Source of the DNA: an uncultured Lachnospiraceae bacterium
GTDB lineage: Bacteria; Bacillota; Clostridia; Lachnospirales; Anaerotignaceae
Direction: 5' to 3'
DNA: 64,000 nt
Assembly: GCA_944381395.1 (NCBI GenBank)
Contig: CALWKY010000014.1
Span: 1-64,000 of the forward strand
The position numbers were made by a program, and so were the translations under genes. The number at the start of each line of letters is the position of its first letter. The stretch's first letter is position 1. The notes under the pieces were generated by a model, which worked only from the letters and a program-made list of their open reading frames with translations, had not been told where the DNA came from and made no database searches. Below are positions 25,164 through 34,725 of the stretch, in pieces.

Positions 25164-25952
25164 ATGCTTACCATAAAAAACTACATCTGTGCTGCATGTC
25201 TTCAAGAAGCATATGACCTAAACCAAAGTAAACAAAACAAAATCATTGGAGGAATGCTTTGGCTGAAAATGGCAGATAAAAATGTAAACAATGCCATTGA
25301 CTTGAGCGATTTGGGACTGGATACCATTACGGAAACAGAAACCGAATTTTCCATTGGTGCAATGGTTACTTTGCGTCAATTGGAACTGCATGAAGGGCTG
25401 AATACATACACGCAAAACGCTATCAGACAAGCTGTATGTGATATTGTAGGCGTGCAATTTCGCAATATGGCAACCGTTGGCGGCAGTATTTTCGGAAGAT
25501 TTGGCTTTTCTGATGTACTTACGATGTTTTTAACACTGGATTGCGATGTAGAACTGTTTCAGGGCGGCATCGTTTCCTTGGAACAATTCTCACAAATGAA
25601 ACCGGATAATGATATTTTAGTCAGAATCATTGTGAAAAAAACGCCGGGGCAGTTTGTATATGACTCTATGCGAAATACCAGAACGGACTTTCCTGTGATT
25701 GCCTGTGGTGTCAGCTGTGTGAATGAAGAATATCGTTTTTCCATTGGCGCCAGACCTGGTAAAGCGTTGTTATTACGTGATGAAGAACATATTTTGAAAG
25801 ATGGCTTAACAGAAAATAACATCCGCAATATGTCCAAGTGGGTTGCTGCCCACACACCTACTGACAGTAATTTGAGAGGCAGTGCCAAATACCGTACCCA
25901 TTTGATTGACGTATTCGTGCAACGAAATCTAATCCAGTTGAGAGGTGAATAA
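25164..25952 (+). CDS. Molybdenum hydroxylase FAD-binding subunit (xanthine dehydrogenase type)
   Basis: A 262-residue FAD subunit that passes electrons from the Mo centre via Fe-S clusters to NAD or another acceptor. The segment FRNMATVGGSIFGRFGFSDVL is the pyrophosphate-binding loop of the family (usual form R-N-x-A-T-x-G-G-N). The N-terminal KIIGGMLWL replaces the common A-G-G-T-D-L. It is shorter than typical XdhB (about 290). AGGGGTG 8 bases upstream sets the ATG. It leads a three-gene operon. Confidence 0.87.
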   Translation: MLTIKNYICAACLQEAYDLNQSKQNKIIGGMLWLKMADKNVNNAIDLSDLGLDTITETETEFSIGAMVTLRQLELHEGLNTYTQNAIRQAVCDIVGVQFRNMATVGGSIFGRFGFSDVLTMFLTLDCDVELFQGGIVSLEQFSQMKPDNDILVRIIVKKTPGQFVYDSMRNTRTDFPVIACGVSCVNEEYRFSIGARPGKALLLRDEEHILKDGLTENNIRNMSKWVAAHTPTDSNLRGSAKYRTHLIDVFVQRNLIQLRGE

Positions 25953-25953
25953 A

Positions 25954-26409
25954 ATGGAAATTCAAATTACCTTAAATGGTAAAATCATAAAGGATCATGT
26001 TGAACCGGACTGTCTGCTCATTGACTGGGTCAGAAAACATGGATGTTATAGTGTAAAACGTGGATGTGAAACATCCAACTGTGGTCTCTGTACCGTTTTC
26101 ATGGATGGCAAACCGGTGTTGTCCTGCTCCATGTTAGCAGCAAGAGCAAATGGACATAACGTACAGACACTGGAAGGTCTGCAGGAAGAAGCCAAAGATT
26201 TTGTAGCATTTATCGCAGATCAAGGCGCTGATCAGTGCGGTTTTTGCAATCCAGGCTTTGTGATGAATACCATTTCTTTGTTGCGGGAAAACCCGAATCC
26301 TACCGATGATGAAATCCGTGCGTACCTTGCCGGAAATCTTTGCAGATGCTCTGGCTATGAGGGTCAGCTGCGGGGCATACGAAACTATTTAAATCACAAA
26401 AATAAATAA
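25954..26409 (+). CDS. Molybdenum hydroxylase [2Fe-2S] subunit
   Basis: A 151-residue ferredoxin-like subunit with two [2Fe-2S] clusters. The N-terminal plant-type cluster uses CETSNCGLC plus a later Cys, and the C-terminal helical cluster uses QCGFCNPG and CRCSGY. The ATG at 25954 follows GAGAGGTG; a GTG at 25945 lies within that site. It starts two bases after the FAD subunit ends. Confidence 0.94.
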   Translation: MEIQITLNGKIIKDHVEPDCLLIDWVRKHGCYSVKRGCETSNCGLCTVFMDGKPVLSCSMLAARANGHNVQTLEGLQEEAKDFVAFIADQGADQCGFCNPGFVMNTISLLRENPNPTDDEIRAYLAGNLCRCSGYEGQLRGIRNYLNHKNK

Positions 26410-26419
26410 GGAGATACCT

Positions 26420-28723
26420 ATGGAACGTAAAGATTATAAATCTGTTGGCAAGGCATACCGCAAAAAGGATTCCATGCAGTTGCTATTAGGCAAACCCCTA
26501 TATGTGGATGATATTACACCAGATCATGCTTTGGTGGTAAAAATCCTCCGCTCTCCTTATGCCAATGCCATCATCAAAAATATAAATACCTCTATCGCAA
26601 AAAAAGTGCCTGGAGTGGTAGATGTTTACACTTGGGAAGATGTGCCGAAAAAGAGGTTTACCATCGCAGGACAAACCTATCCGGAGCCTTCCCCTTATGA
26701 CAGGCTGATTTTGGATCAGCATGTCCGCTTTGCGGGGGATGCAGTTGCTATTATTGCCGCAGAAGATGAAAAGGCTGCGAAAAAAGCTTTAAAGCTGATA
26801 AAAGTAGAATATGAAAAACTGGAACCTGTTTTGGATTTTCATACCGCAAAAGACAATCCTATTTTAGTGCACCCGGAGGAAAACTGGACCGCACTTTGCA
26901 AGGTAGGTGCCGACGCAAAACGGAACCTGGTTGCCAGTGGTGTAGATAGCCATGGTGATTTGGATGGTGTTTTCAAAGATTGTGATATTGTGCTGGAAAG
27001 AACTTATCATACAAAAGCTTATCAGCAGGCAATGATGGAAACTTTTCGCACCTACACAGAAATGGATCGATATGGCAGACTGCATGTCATCTCCTCTACC
27101 CAGATTGTTTTCCATGTACGCCGTATTCTTTCCCATGCGTTAGATATCCCGAAAAGCCGTATTCGTGTAGAAAAACCCCGTATTGGCGGTGGCTTTGGCG
27201 CAAAACAAACCTCTGTATGTGAAATGTATCCGGCTTTTGTTACTTTAAAAACAGGTCGTCCCGCCAAACTGATTTACACCAGAGAAGAGAGCCAGATTGC
27301 AGCTTCTCCTAGGCACGAAATGGAAATCACAGTCAAGTTGGGTGCGAATAAAGATGGCACCATCAGAGCCATCGATTTATATACCCTATCTAATTCCGGC
27401 GCTTACGGTGAGCATGGACCTACTACTGTTGGACTTTCTGGGCATAAGTCGATTCCCCTTTACACTGGTAATCTGGAAGCACACCGTTTCAGTTATGATG
27501 TAGTTTATACCAATCATCAGGCCGCAGGTGCTTACCGCGGGTATGGTGCTACCCAAGGTATTTTTGCACTGGAATCTATTGTAAATGAATTAGCAGAGCA
27601 GCTGGGCATGGATCCTACCACTATCAGAGAAAAAAATATGGTGCGGGAAGGCATGAAAATGGATGCTTATTACGGTGAAATGGCAAATGCTTGTGCGTTA
27701 GATAAATGTTTGGAACATTGCAAAAAGATGTTTGATTGGGATAAGAAATATCCTGTTCGGAATATGGGCAATGGCAAAGTTCGTTCTGCCGGTGTGGCAA
27801 TGGCAATGCAGGGATCTTCCATTTCCAATGTGGACGTAGGTTCCGCAACCATCAAGCTGGGAGAAAACGGTACCTACAATCTTACCATTGGTGCAGCTGA
27901 TATGGGTACAGGCTGTGATACCGTACTGGCTCAGATGGCAGCAGAATGTATGGACTGCTCTTTAGATGATGTTTCTGTATTTGGTGCAGATACAGATGTA
28001 TCACCTTACGATTCCGGCTCCTACGCATCCTCTACTACCTATCTAACTGGTAAAGCCGTGGAAATGGCTTGTGATGACCTGAAAAAGCAGATCTGTACCA
28101 TTGGTGCCGAAATGATAGGCTGTGATGTAAATGATGTAATTTTCAATGGCAAGCAGGTTATGACAGAAGATGGAAAGAAGTCTGTTTCTATCACAGATAT
28201 TGCATATAAAACACAGGCAAACAGTAAGTATACCGGTATCGGCACTGCTTCTCATTCTTCCCCTGTATCCCCTCCTCCCTATATGGTAGGTATGGTTGAA
28301 ATCGAACTGGATTTATTCACTGGTAAAGTGGATATTATTGACTATATGGCAGTTGTAGACTGTGGAATTCCTATCAATCCGGCTTTAGCTCGTATTCAGA
28401 CGGAAGGCGGCATTGTTCAGGGTATCGGACATACATTGATGGAAAATGTCACCTATGATGCCAATGGCAAACCTATGGAATCCTCTTTTATGCAATACAA
28501 AATCCCTACACGTATGGATATGGGCAAGCTAAAAGTGGAATTTGAAAACAGTTATGAACCCACTGGTCCTTTCGGAGCAAAGTCCATTGGTGAAATTGTA
28601 ATCAATACTCCCGGTCCTGCCATTGCCCACGCAATTTACCGTGCAACCGGCAAATGGTATCGTGAACTTCCCATTACACCTGAGCAAATTGCAATGGATT
28701 TAATGGAAAAAGAATCATCTTAA
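26420..28723 (+). CDS. Molybdenum hydroxylase large subunit (xanthine dehydrogenase/aldehyde oxidase family)
   Basis: A 767-residue molybdopterin-binding subunit that hydroxylates a purine or aldehyde with water-derived oxygen. Visible motifs are GKPLYVDDI at the N-terminus, RIGGGFGAKQTS, GAYRGYGATQGIFALE and, near the C-terminus, GAKSIGEIVINTPGPAI, in which Glu is the expected catalytic base. The purine permease nearby favours xanthine or hypoxanthine as substrate. The sequence alone does not exclude an aldehyde or nicotinate-type substrate. Confidence 0.88.
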   Translation: MERKDYKSVGKAYRKKDSMQLLLGKPLYVDDITPDHALVVKILRSPYANAIIKNINTSIAKKVPGVVDVYTWEDVPKKRFTIAGQTYPEPSPYDRLILDQHVRFAGDAVAIIAAEDEKAAKKALKLIKVEYEKLEPVLDFHTAKDNPILVHPEENWTALCKVGADAKRNLVASGVDSHGDLDGVFKDCDIVLERTYHTKAYQQAMMETFRTYTEMDRYGRLHVISSTQIVFHVRRILSHALDIPKSRIRVEKPRIGGGFGAKQTSVCEMYPAFVTLKTGRPAKLIYTREESQIAASPRHEMEITVKLGANKDGTIRAIDLYTLSNSGAYGEHGPTTVGLSGHKSIPLYTGNLEAHRFSYDVVYTNHQAAGAYRGYGATQGIFALESIVNELAEQLGMDPTTIREKNMVREGMKMDAYYGEMANACALDKCLEHCKKMFDWDKKYPVRNMGNGKVRSAGVAMAMQGSSISNVDVGSATIKLGENGTYNLTIGAADMGTGCDTVLAQMAAECMDCSLDDVSVFGADTDVSPYDSGSYASSTTYLTGKAVEMACDDLKKQICTIGAEMIGCDVNDVIFNGKQVMTEDGKKSVSITDIAYKTQANSKYTGIGTASHSSPVSPPPYMVGMVEIELDLFTGKVDIIDYMAVVDCGIPINPALARIQTEGGIVQGIGHTLMENVTYDANGKPMESSFMQYKIPTRMDMGKLKVEFENSYEPTGPFGAKSIGEIVINTPGPAIAHAIYRATGKWYRELPITPEQIAMDLMEKESS

Positions 28724-28753
28724 CACACTAAAATTATACATTAGACACTTGCT

Positions 28754-28798
28754 ATAAAAAAGGTGAAAGACTAATTATGGTCTTTCACCTTTTTTCTG
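28754..28798 (+). terminator. Terminator of the Mo hydroxylase operon
   Basis: A perfect 16-bp stem (AAAAAAGGTGAAAGAC / GTCTTTCACCTTTTTT) with an 8-base loop and a trailing T-run. Confidence 0.92.
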
Positions 28799-28849
28799 TG
28801 TCCGATGATTTTTGTTGCACTCCAGGTTGTTTTACCTGCTGCTACAATA

Positions 28850-28882
28850 AAAAACCGTAAGGAATATTATTCCTTACGGCTA
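28850..28882 (-). terminator. Terminator downstream of tRNA-Thr
   Basis: CCGTAAGGAAT / ATTCCTTACGG forms the stem, followed on the minus strand by a run of six Ts. Confidence 0.85.
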
Positions 28883-28884
28883 AA

Positions 28885-28957
28885 AGCTACTAGCCGGACT
28901 CGAACCGGCGACCTGCTGATTACGAATCAGCTGCTCTACCAACTGAGCCATAGTAGC
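28885..28957 (-). tRNA. tRNA-Thr (anticodon CGT)
   Basis: A full cloverleaf: acceptor GCTACTA/TAGTAGC, D-arm GCTCAGTTGGTAGAGC, anticodon arm GCTGA-TTCGTAA-TCAGC with anticodon CGT, and T-arm CCGG-TTCGAGT-CCGG. CCA is not encoded. It lies about 95 bases downstream of pyc on the same strand. Confidence 0.95.
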
Positions 28958-28961
28958 ATAA

Positions 28962-28989
28962 GAATGCAGTCATATTTCAGACTGCATTC
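28962..28989 (-). other. Hairpin between pyc and tRNA-Thr
   Basis: GAATGCAGTC / GACTGCATTC forms a perfect 10-bp stem with an 8-base loop. No T-run follows on the minus strand, so it is a weak terminator at best, or a processing signal between the pyc mRNA and the tRNA. Confidence 0.5.
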
Positions 28990-29051
28990 CAATCATAGCA
29001 TATCTCTCCTAAAAAAGCAAGAATATATTCTGTCTTTTCAGAAGTCATTTC

Positions 29052-32000
29052 TTATTCTTTTTCGCCAGCCAGTACAAAGGAGATCAACAGATCGCCCTGA
29101 TTTACCTTATCGCCTTCGGTCACATAGATCTTATCTACAGTGCCGTCAACCTTAGATACAACAGAAGTTTCCATCTTCATTGCTTCTACTGTCATCAGAA
29201 CCGTGTTCTTGCTTACCTTGTCGCCTTCTTTTACTACAATCTTAGATACAGTACCAGGAATGGTGGAACCAAGGTGTGCAGGGTTGTTCTTATCTGCTTT
29301 CAGCTTACCGTCGGTCTTAACTTCCATATTCTTATCCAGAACACGAATTTCACGCATTACGGAGTTGATCTCAAAAGTCAAACGGCGATAGCCTTCTGCG
29401 TCAGGAGCAGACATATCAATATACTTGATAATCAGCTGCTTACCTTCTTCCAGCTCGATAACGGTTTCTTCGCCCTTTGCCAGACCAAAGAAGAATACAT
29501 CACTAGACAGCTTAGAAACATCGGTATAGTGTTCCCAATGATAGCAGTAATCATCATATACCTTAGGATACAGCGCGTAGCTGATGATGTTTCTGGAATT
29601 AATCCGTTTCATCTTATGGCTTTCTTTCAGGTGCTTTTCAATTGCTGCCAAATCTGCAGGAGGCATTGTCAGACCGGGACGGCAGGTAATAGGTTTCTTA
29701 TCCTTCAGAACGATCTTCTGCAGTTCTGCAGGGAAACCGCCTTCGGGCTGACCAATATTACCCATGAAGTAGTCAACAACAGAATCAGGGTAAGACAAAT
29801 CCTTACCTTCTACCAGAATGTTGTCCTTTGTCAGACCGTTCTTATGCATGAAGATCGCCATATCACCAACAACCTTAGAAGAAGGAGTAACCTTTACGAT
29901 ATTCCCCAGCAATTCATTTGCCTGCTTGTACAGGTGCTTGATTTCTTCGAAGTTATCTGCAGAACCCATTGCCTTTACCTGCGCCAGCAAGTTGGAGTAC
30001 TGACCACCAGGGATTTCATACTTATAAATTTCGGTATTGGGTGTCTTCATTTCGCTTTCGAAAGAAGTGAAGATCTTACGAACACCTTCGTAGTAATGGC
30101 TAATTGCAGTCAGCTGATCGGTATCCAGCATAGTATCTCTTTCAGTACCTTTCAATGCTTCTACGACTGCGTTCATAGAAGGCTGGCTAGTCAAAGAGCT
30201 CATGGACTGAATTGCCAAGTCTACAATATCTACGCCGGCTTCTGCTGCTTTCAAAACGGTGCTGACACCATTACCGGTAGTGTCATGGGTATGCAGGTGC
30301 AGAGGAATATGTAATTCGCTCTTCAAGGCTGCAAACAGTTCTTTTGCTGCATAAGGCTTCAGCAAACCAGCCATATCCTTGATGGCAAAAATATGGCAGC
30401 CTTCTGCTTCCATTTCTTTTGCCTTACGGATGTAGTAATCCAGCGTATACTTCGTTTCATGAGGATCCAGAATATCACCGGTATAGCAAATGGCACCTTC
30501 TACAATCTTACCGGTCTTCAAAGCTTCTTCAATGGGCATCTTCATATTTTCTACCCAGTTTAAGCTATCGAAAATACGGAATACATCCACGCCTCTTTCT
30601 GCAGAAACCTTAATGAATTCCTTTACAACGTTATCGGGATAGTTTGCATAACCTACAGCGTTGGATGCACGCAGCAACATCTGCATCAATGTGTTCGGCA
30701 TTGCCTTAGATAACTGCTGCAATCTTACCCAAGGGGACTCCTTCAGGAAACGATATGCAACGTCGAAAGTTGCGCCGCCCCATGTTTCTGCGGAGAATGC
30801 ATTTGCCAAAGCCATATTGGTTGCGGGTGCAATAGTCAGCAAGTCATTGGTACGCAGTCTGGTAGCAAACAGAGACTGATGTGCATCACGCATAGATGTA
30901 TCTGTTACAAATAATCTCTTTTCTTTCAAAATGCTCTGGGTAAAGTCTTTTGCACCCATCTTCAGGAAAGCATCTTTTGCACCCTGAACAGGGATAGTCT
31001 TACCATTTTCGTCCTTACCGAAAGAAGGAACAGGAATCGGTTCAAATTCAGGTTTCTGACCTTTAGATTCATTGACAATCTGATTACCAATGAATTCTGC
31101 AATCTTTGTTGCTCTATCTCCGCCTTCGACAATGTTGAACAGTTCAGGTGTCTGCTCAATGAAGGTTGTTGTACACTTACCATCATTCCATGTCTGAGAC
31201 TGCAGTACATTAATCAGGAAAGGAACGTTCGTCTTTACTCCACGAATTCTTGCTTCCTTCAGTGCGCGAATCGCTTTCTGTGTTGCACCGGAGAAACGTC
31301 TGTCATGAGCAATTACCTTTACCAGCAGGCTGTCATAGTAAGGTGTAATCTCCGCACCAGTATGTGCCAGACCACCATCCAGACGGATACCATTACCTGC
31401 AGGAGAACGATACAAAGTGATCTTACCTGTATCAGGCAGGAAGTTATTGGTAGGATCTTCCGTAGTAATACGCAGCTGGATTGCATATCCATTGCTGGGA
31501 ATAGATTCCTGAGACATAATGCCAATTTCAGGAGAATTCAGTGCATAGCCTTCTTCCACCAGAATCTGAGCCTGTACAATATCAATGCCTGTAATTTCTT
31601 CAGAAACAGTATGTTCAACCTGAATACGAGGGTTCATTTCGATGAAATAATAGTTTTCATCAGCATCTACTAAAAACTCCAGTGTACCAGCATTCTTGTA
31701 ACCAACGTGCTTTGCCAGTCTGGTTGCATCGGCAAAAATCTTCTGCCGTACTTCATCACTGACGGTAAAAGCCGGTGCAAATTCGATTACTTTCTGATGA
31801 CGACGCTGTACGGAACAGTCACGGTCATACAGATGTACTACATTGCCATACTTATCGCCCAAAATCTGCACTTCAATATGTTTGGGATTTTTCAGATATT
31901 TCTCAATGAAAATCTTATCATCACCAAATGCCTTCTTTGCCTCATTTCTGGCTTCTGCAAATTCCTTCGGCATTTCTTCTGCGGAATTAACAATACGCAT

Positions 32001-32528
32001 ACCACGTCCGCCACCACCGTTGGAAGCTTTCAACATAACAGGATAGCCAACCTGCTCTGCAATTTCCAAAACTTCTTCAATACTACGGACTGCATGGTCA
32101 ACGCCGGGTATAATAGGCACATTGCACTCAATTGCCATTTTTTTAGAGGAAATTTTATCACCCATGGCATACATAACATCCTCATCCGGTCCAATAAATG
32201 CAATGCCTGCTTTTTTACAAGCAGCAACAAATTCCGGATTTTCAGAAAGGAAACCGTAGCCAGGATGAATGGCATCTGCGCCCTTTGCTTTCGCAATTTT
32301 GATGATGCCATCAATGTCCAAGTAAGCATCAATGGGACCTTTTTCGGGATCCAGCATATACGCTTCATCTGTCTTGGTACGGAACAAAGAATACTTATCC
32401 TCTTTGGAGTAAATACCAATTGTACCGATACCCAATTCATTTAAGGCACGATAAACACGAATCGCGATTTCACCACGATTGGCAACCAGGACCTTTTTAA
32501 ATTTTTTAATTTCCTGCTGCAAAACCAT
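29052..32528 (-). CDS. pyc: Pyruvate carboxylase
   Basis: A full-length 1158-residue biotin enzyme that converts pyruvate, bicarbonate and ATP to oxaloacetate. In order: biotin carboxylase domain (KKVLVANRGEIAIRV, HPGYGFLSEN, GGGGRGMR, EMNPRIQVEHTVSE), carboxyltransferase domain (LFVTDTSMRDAHQSL, ETWGGATFDVAYRFL, HTHDTTGNG), PYC/OADA domain, and a C-terminal biotinyl domain with VEAMKMET. GAAGGAGG sets the ATG at 32528. It is monocistronic apart from possible read-through to tRNA-Thr. Confidence 0.97.
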   Translation of the reverse strand: MVLQQEIKKFKKVLVANRGEIAIRVYRALNELGIGTIGIYSKEDKYSLFRTKTDEAYMLDPEKGPIDAYLDIDGIIKIAKAKGADAIHPGYGFLSENPEFVAACKKAGIAFIGPDEDVMYAMGDKISSKKMAIECNVPIIPGVDHAVRSIEEVLEIAEQVGYPVMLKASNGGGGRGMRIVNSAEEMPKEFAEARNEAKKAFGDDKIFIEKYLKNPKHIEVQILGDKYGNVVHLYDRDCSVQRRHQKVIEFAPAFTVSDEVRQKIFADATRLAKHVGYKNAGTLEFLVDADENYYFIEMNPRIQVEHTVSEEITGIDIVQAQILVEEGYALNSPEIGIMSQESIPSNGYAIQLRITTEDPTNNFLPDTGKITLYRSPAGNGIRLDGGLAHTGAEITPYYDSLLVKVIAHDRRFSGATQKAIRALKEARIRGVKTNVPFLINVLQSQTWNDGKCTTTFIEQTPELFNIVEGGDRATKIAEFIGNQIVNESKGQKPEFEPIPVPSFGKDENGKTIPVQGAKDAFLKMGAKDFTQSILKEKRLFVTDTSMRDAHQSLFATRLRTNDLLTIAPATNMALANAFSAETWGGATFDVAYRFLKESPWVRLQQLSKAMPNTLMQMLLRASNAVGYANYPDNVVKEFIKVSAERGVDVFRIFDSLNWVENMKMPIEEALKTGKIVEGAICYTGDILDPHETKYTLDYYIRKAKEMEAEGCHIFAIKDMAGLLKPYAAKELFAALKSELHIPLHLHTHDTTGNGVSTVLKAAEAGVDIVDLAIQSMSSLTSQPSMNAVVEALKGTERDTMLDTDQLTAISHYYEGVRKIFTSFESEMKTPNTEIYKYEIPGGQYSNLLAQVKAMGSADNFEEIKHLYKQANELLGNIVKVTPSSKVVGDMAIFMHKNGLTKDNILVEGKDLSYPDSVVDYFMGNIGQPEGGFPAELQKIVLKDKKPITCRPGLTMPPADLAAIEKHLKESHKMKRINSRNIISYALYPKVYDDYCYHWEHYTDVSKLSSDVFFFGLAKGEETVIELEEGKQLIIKYIDMSAPDAEGYRRLTFEINSVMREIRVLDKNMEVKTDGKLKADKNNPAHLGSTIPGTVSKIVVKEGDKVSKNTVLMTVEAMKMETSVVSKVDGTVDKIYVTEGDKVNQGDLLISFVLAGEKE

Positions 32529-32605
32529 TACCTCCTTCTTGTATTACCCAACTTGCCATGAAACTCTTCTTGCATAATGATGCATTCCTACACATTATAG
32601 AATTT

Positions 32606-32634
32606 AGTATACTATAAATTTTTTGTTTCGTAAA
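32606..32634 (-). promoter_or_regulatory. Sigma-A promoter of pyc
   Basis: On the minus strand: -35 TTTACG, 17-bp spacer, -10 TATACT. Confidence 0.65.
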
Positions 32635-32678
32635 TTTGCAAAACAACAGAAATCATAGAAAAATTTCATAAATTCACC

Positions 32679-34055
32679 CTATTTTTTACCAAAAACTTCA
32701 GACATGATCTGTGAAAGTGTATGAAACTCTACAATTTCTACATGTTTTAAAGCGCAATTTTTCACAACACCCCTGGCAGTGAACACTTTTGTAAAACCCA
32801 TACGGTCTAACTCCCGAATCCGGCTTTCCAATGCTGGAATCCGCTTCAATTCTCCTGTTAAACTTACATCAGCTAAAAAAGCCCAATCCGTTGGCAGGGG
32901 ACGGTTAAACAAAGAGGATGCAATACTTACAATTACCGCTAAATTTGCGGCCTGTTCCTTTAACTTTAAGCCGCCTGCTGTACGTACTACCACATTTTGC
33001 TCATACAATGCTACACCGCCTCTTTGTTCCAGCACAGAGATTAATGTATTTAATGTATCTTTTTTCATGCTTTCGCTGATGCGTGATGGATATGGCGTAA
33101 AAGACTTGGATACTAAACTTTCCACTTCTGTTACAATAGGTCTGGAACCTTCCCGCAATACTGTAAGGGCTGCACCAGAAACTTCCTCCCCTTTTTTACG
33201 GTCAGACATAAAAATTTCCGAAGGATTGTCGATAGAAAAAAGCCCCTTTTCTGTCATGGTAAAAAAGCCAATTTCTCCCGTATTGCCAAAACGATTTTTC
33301 GTTGCGGAAAGGCTGCGTAAACCATCGGCTCCTTCCCCCTCCAGCACCAGCACAGTATCGACTAAGTGTTCCAATGCACGTAAACCGGCAATTTCATCAT
33401 TTTTGTTCATTTGACCGATCATAAGCACTGCTCTGGGACGTACTTCGTTTTTCGCCAGTTGTACCAAACTTTGGGCGCATTCCATAGTCTGTGTAGGATT
33501 ACCGGGGCGAGAAGGCAAGTATTCCTCCAATGCAACGGTTTGAATACTATCCAGCACAATAAAATCTGGGTCCACTTGTTCCACTGCATTTAAAATTTTA
33601 TTCATAGATGTATCTGCAATCACCCAAATACTTTCCTGAATATCAGCTAAAATACGATCTGCCCGATTTTTTATCTGACTGGCACTTTCTTCTCCGCTGG
33701 CGTAAAGGACCCGTTTTTTCTGTTTTGCCAAAGCACAGCCAATGGATAAAGCCAAGGTAGATTTTCCGCCGCCAGGAGGTGATGTAATGATGGTAACAGA
33801 ATCCGGTACAATGCCACCGCCCATGACACGGTCAAATTCCGTAATATCTGTGTAAATTCGTTCTTTTTCCGTTCCACTAATCGCCCGTAAGGGAATGATC
33901 TTGCTTTCCGTTGGAGTAGCTGCTATTTTCTGACTGCCATTCTTCTCCTGTTTTTCTGCGAAACTATTCCACTCTCCACATTCCGGGCATTTCCCCATCC
34001 ATTTTGAAGTTGTATATCCACATTCTGTGCATTGATAGATGATTTTCTGTTTCAT
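32679..34055 (-). CDS. radA: DNA repair protein RadA
   Basis: A 458-residue RecA-like protein that helps process recombination intermediates. An N-terminal zinc finger (CTECGYTTSKWMGKCPEC), Walker A (SPPGGGKSTL), the RadA-specific KNRFG motif and a C-terminal Lon-like domain (VFTARGVVKNCALKHVEIVEF) are present. It follows clpC on the same strand, as in Bacillus, but with one extra gene between them. Confidence 0.96.
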   Translation of the reverse strand: MKQKIIYQCTECGYTTSKWMGKCPECGEWNSFAEKQEKNGSQKIAATPTESKIIPLRAISGTEKERIYTDITEFDRVMGGGIVPDSVTIITSPPGGGKSTLALSIGCALAKQKKRVLYASGEESASQIKNRADRILADIQESIWVIADTSMNKILNAVEQVDPDFIVLDSIQTVALEEYLPSRPGNPTQTMECAQSLVQLAKNEVRPRAVLMIGQMNKNDEIAGLRALEHLVDTVLVLEGEGADGLRSLSATKNRFGNTGEIGFFTMTEKGLFSIDNPSEIFMSDRKKGEEVSGAALTVLREGSRPIVTEVESLVSKSFTPYPSRISESMKKDTLNTLISVLEQRGGVALYEQNVVVRTAGGLKLKEQAANLAVIVSIASSLFNRPLPTDWAFLADVSLTGELKRIPALESRIRELDRMGFTKVFTARGVVKNCALKHVEIVEFHTLSQIMSEVFGKK

Positions 34056-34089
34056 TTCTCCACTTCCCTATTTTGGAAACTTTGGATAT

Positions 34090-34142
34090 AAAATAGGGCT
34101 GTGACAAAAAACCATCTTCGCCACAGTCCCAATTAGATGCTG
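34090..34142 (-). terminator. Probable terminator after the 136-residue protein gene
   Basis: GGGACTGTGG and CACAGCCC can pair around a loop, followed by TATTTT on the minus strand. The stem is imperfect and the T-run short. Confidence 0.45.
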
Positions 34143-34145
34143 TTA

Positions 34146-34556
34146 TTACACTCTTTCGATTTTTACAGAAACAGGCTTATTTTGCATTTCAATACTGAAA
34201 TTTACCTTGCCAGCCATATTTGTCTTTACTTTCCCCACGTTTACATTATCTAGCAAGATCTTATATTCTTCGTCGGGCTCCATTTCCAGGGTGACCTGCA
34301 CATCTTCCGCCGCTTCCACAGAAAAAGTGGCGCCTCTGTCTCCTGTTAGAAAATGATGAACGGTAGCGCCGGGTACTGTTTCCATTACCATTTTGCCATT
34401 CTTTTCCAATTTTGTAATTTCACAGAAAGTTTTTACTTTGTAAAAATCTCCGTCAACATCAAAATCATTTACTTTGGTTTTCGTATCCATCAGATAATTG
34501 CCAAAGCTGATGGTTCCGTCTTCCTCGCATCTGATTAATTCTTCGATCACGCTCAT
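34146..34556 (-). CDS. Conserved clostridial protein often labelled endosialidase
   Basis: A 136-residue protein. The start MSVIEELIRCEEDGTISFGNYLMDTKTKVNDFDVDGDFYKVK resembles a small family common in Lachnospiraceae that is often named endosialidase. I see no catalytic motif of sialidases, and a beta-rich fold with no signal peptide suggests a cytosolic binding or structural role. It sits between clpC and radA on the same strand. The name should not be taken as a function. Confidence 0.6.
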   Translation of the reverse strand: MSVIEELIRCEEDGTISFGNYLMDTKTKVNDFDVDGDFYKVKTFCEITKLEKNGKMVMETVPGATVHHFLTGDRGATFSVEAAEDVQVTLEMEPDEEYKILLDNVNVGKVKTNMAGKVNFSIEMQNKPVSVKIERV

Positions 34557-34725
34557 GTTTTGCTGCTCCTCCCGTATATTCTGTCATGCAAAGCGAAAAA
34601 ACAGCATTTCGACAGATGAGATTCCACCACATCGATCTGCATTCCACTATTATAGATTATATCACAAAAGACAACAAGGGTATAGATGTTTTTTCTTTTT
34701 TCGGCAAATTCCTTTCTCAATCGCA

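Noticed and set aside
29274-30314. Long plus-strand open frame opposite pyc (346 codons)
   Set aside because: It is the antisense shadow of the well-conserved pyc gene; its sequence is Cys/Phe/Ile-rich with no domain.
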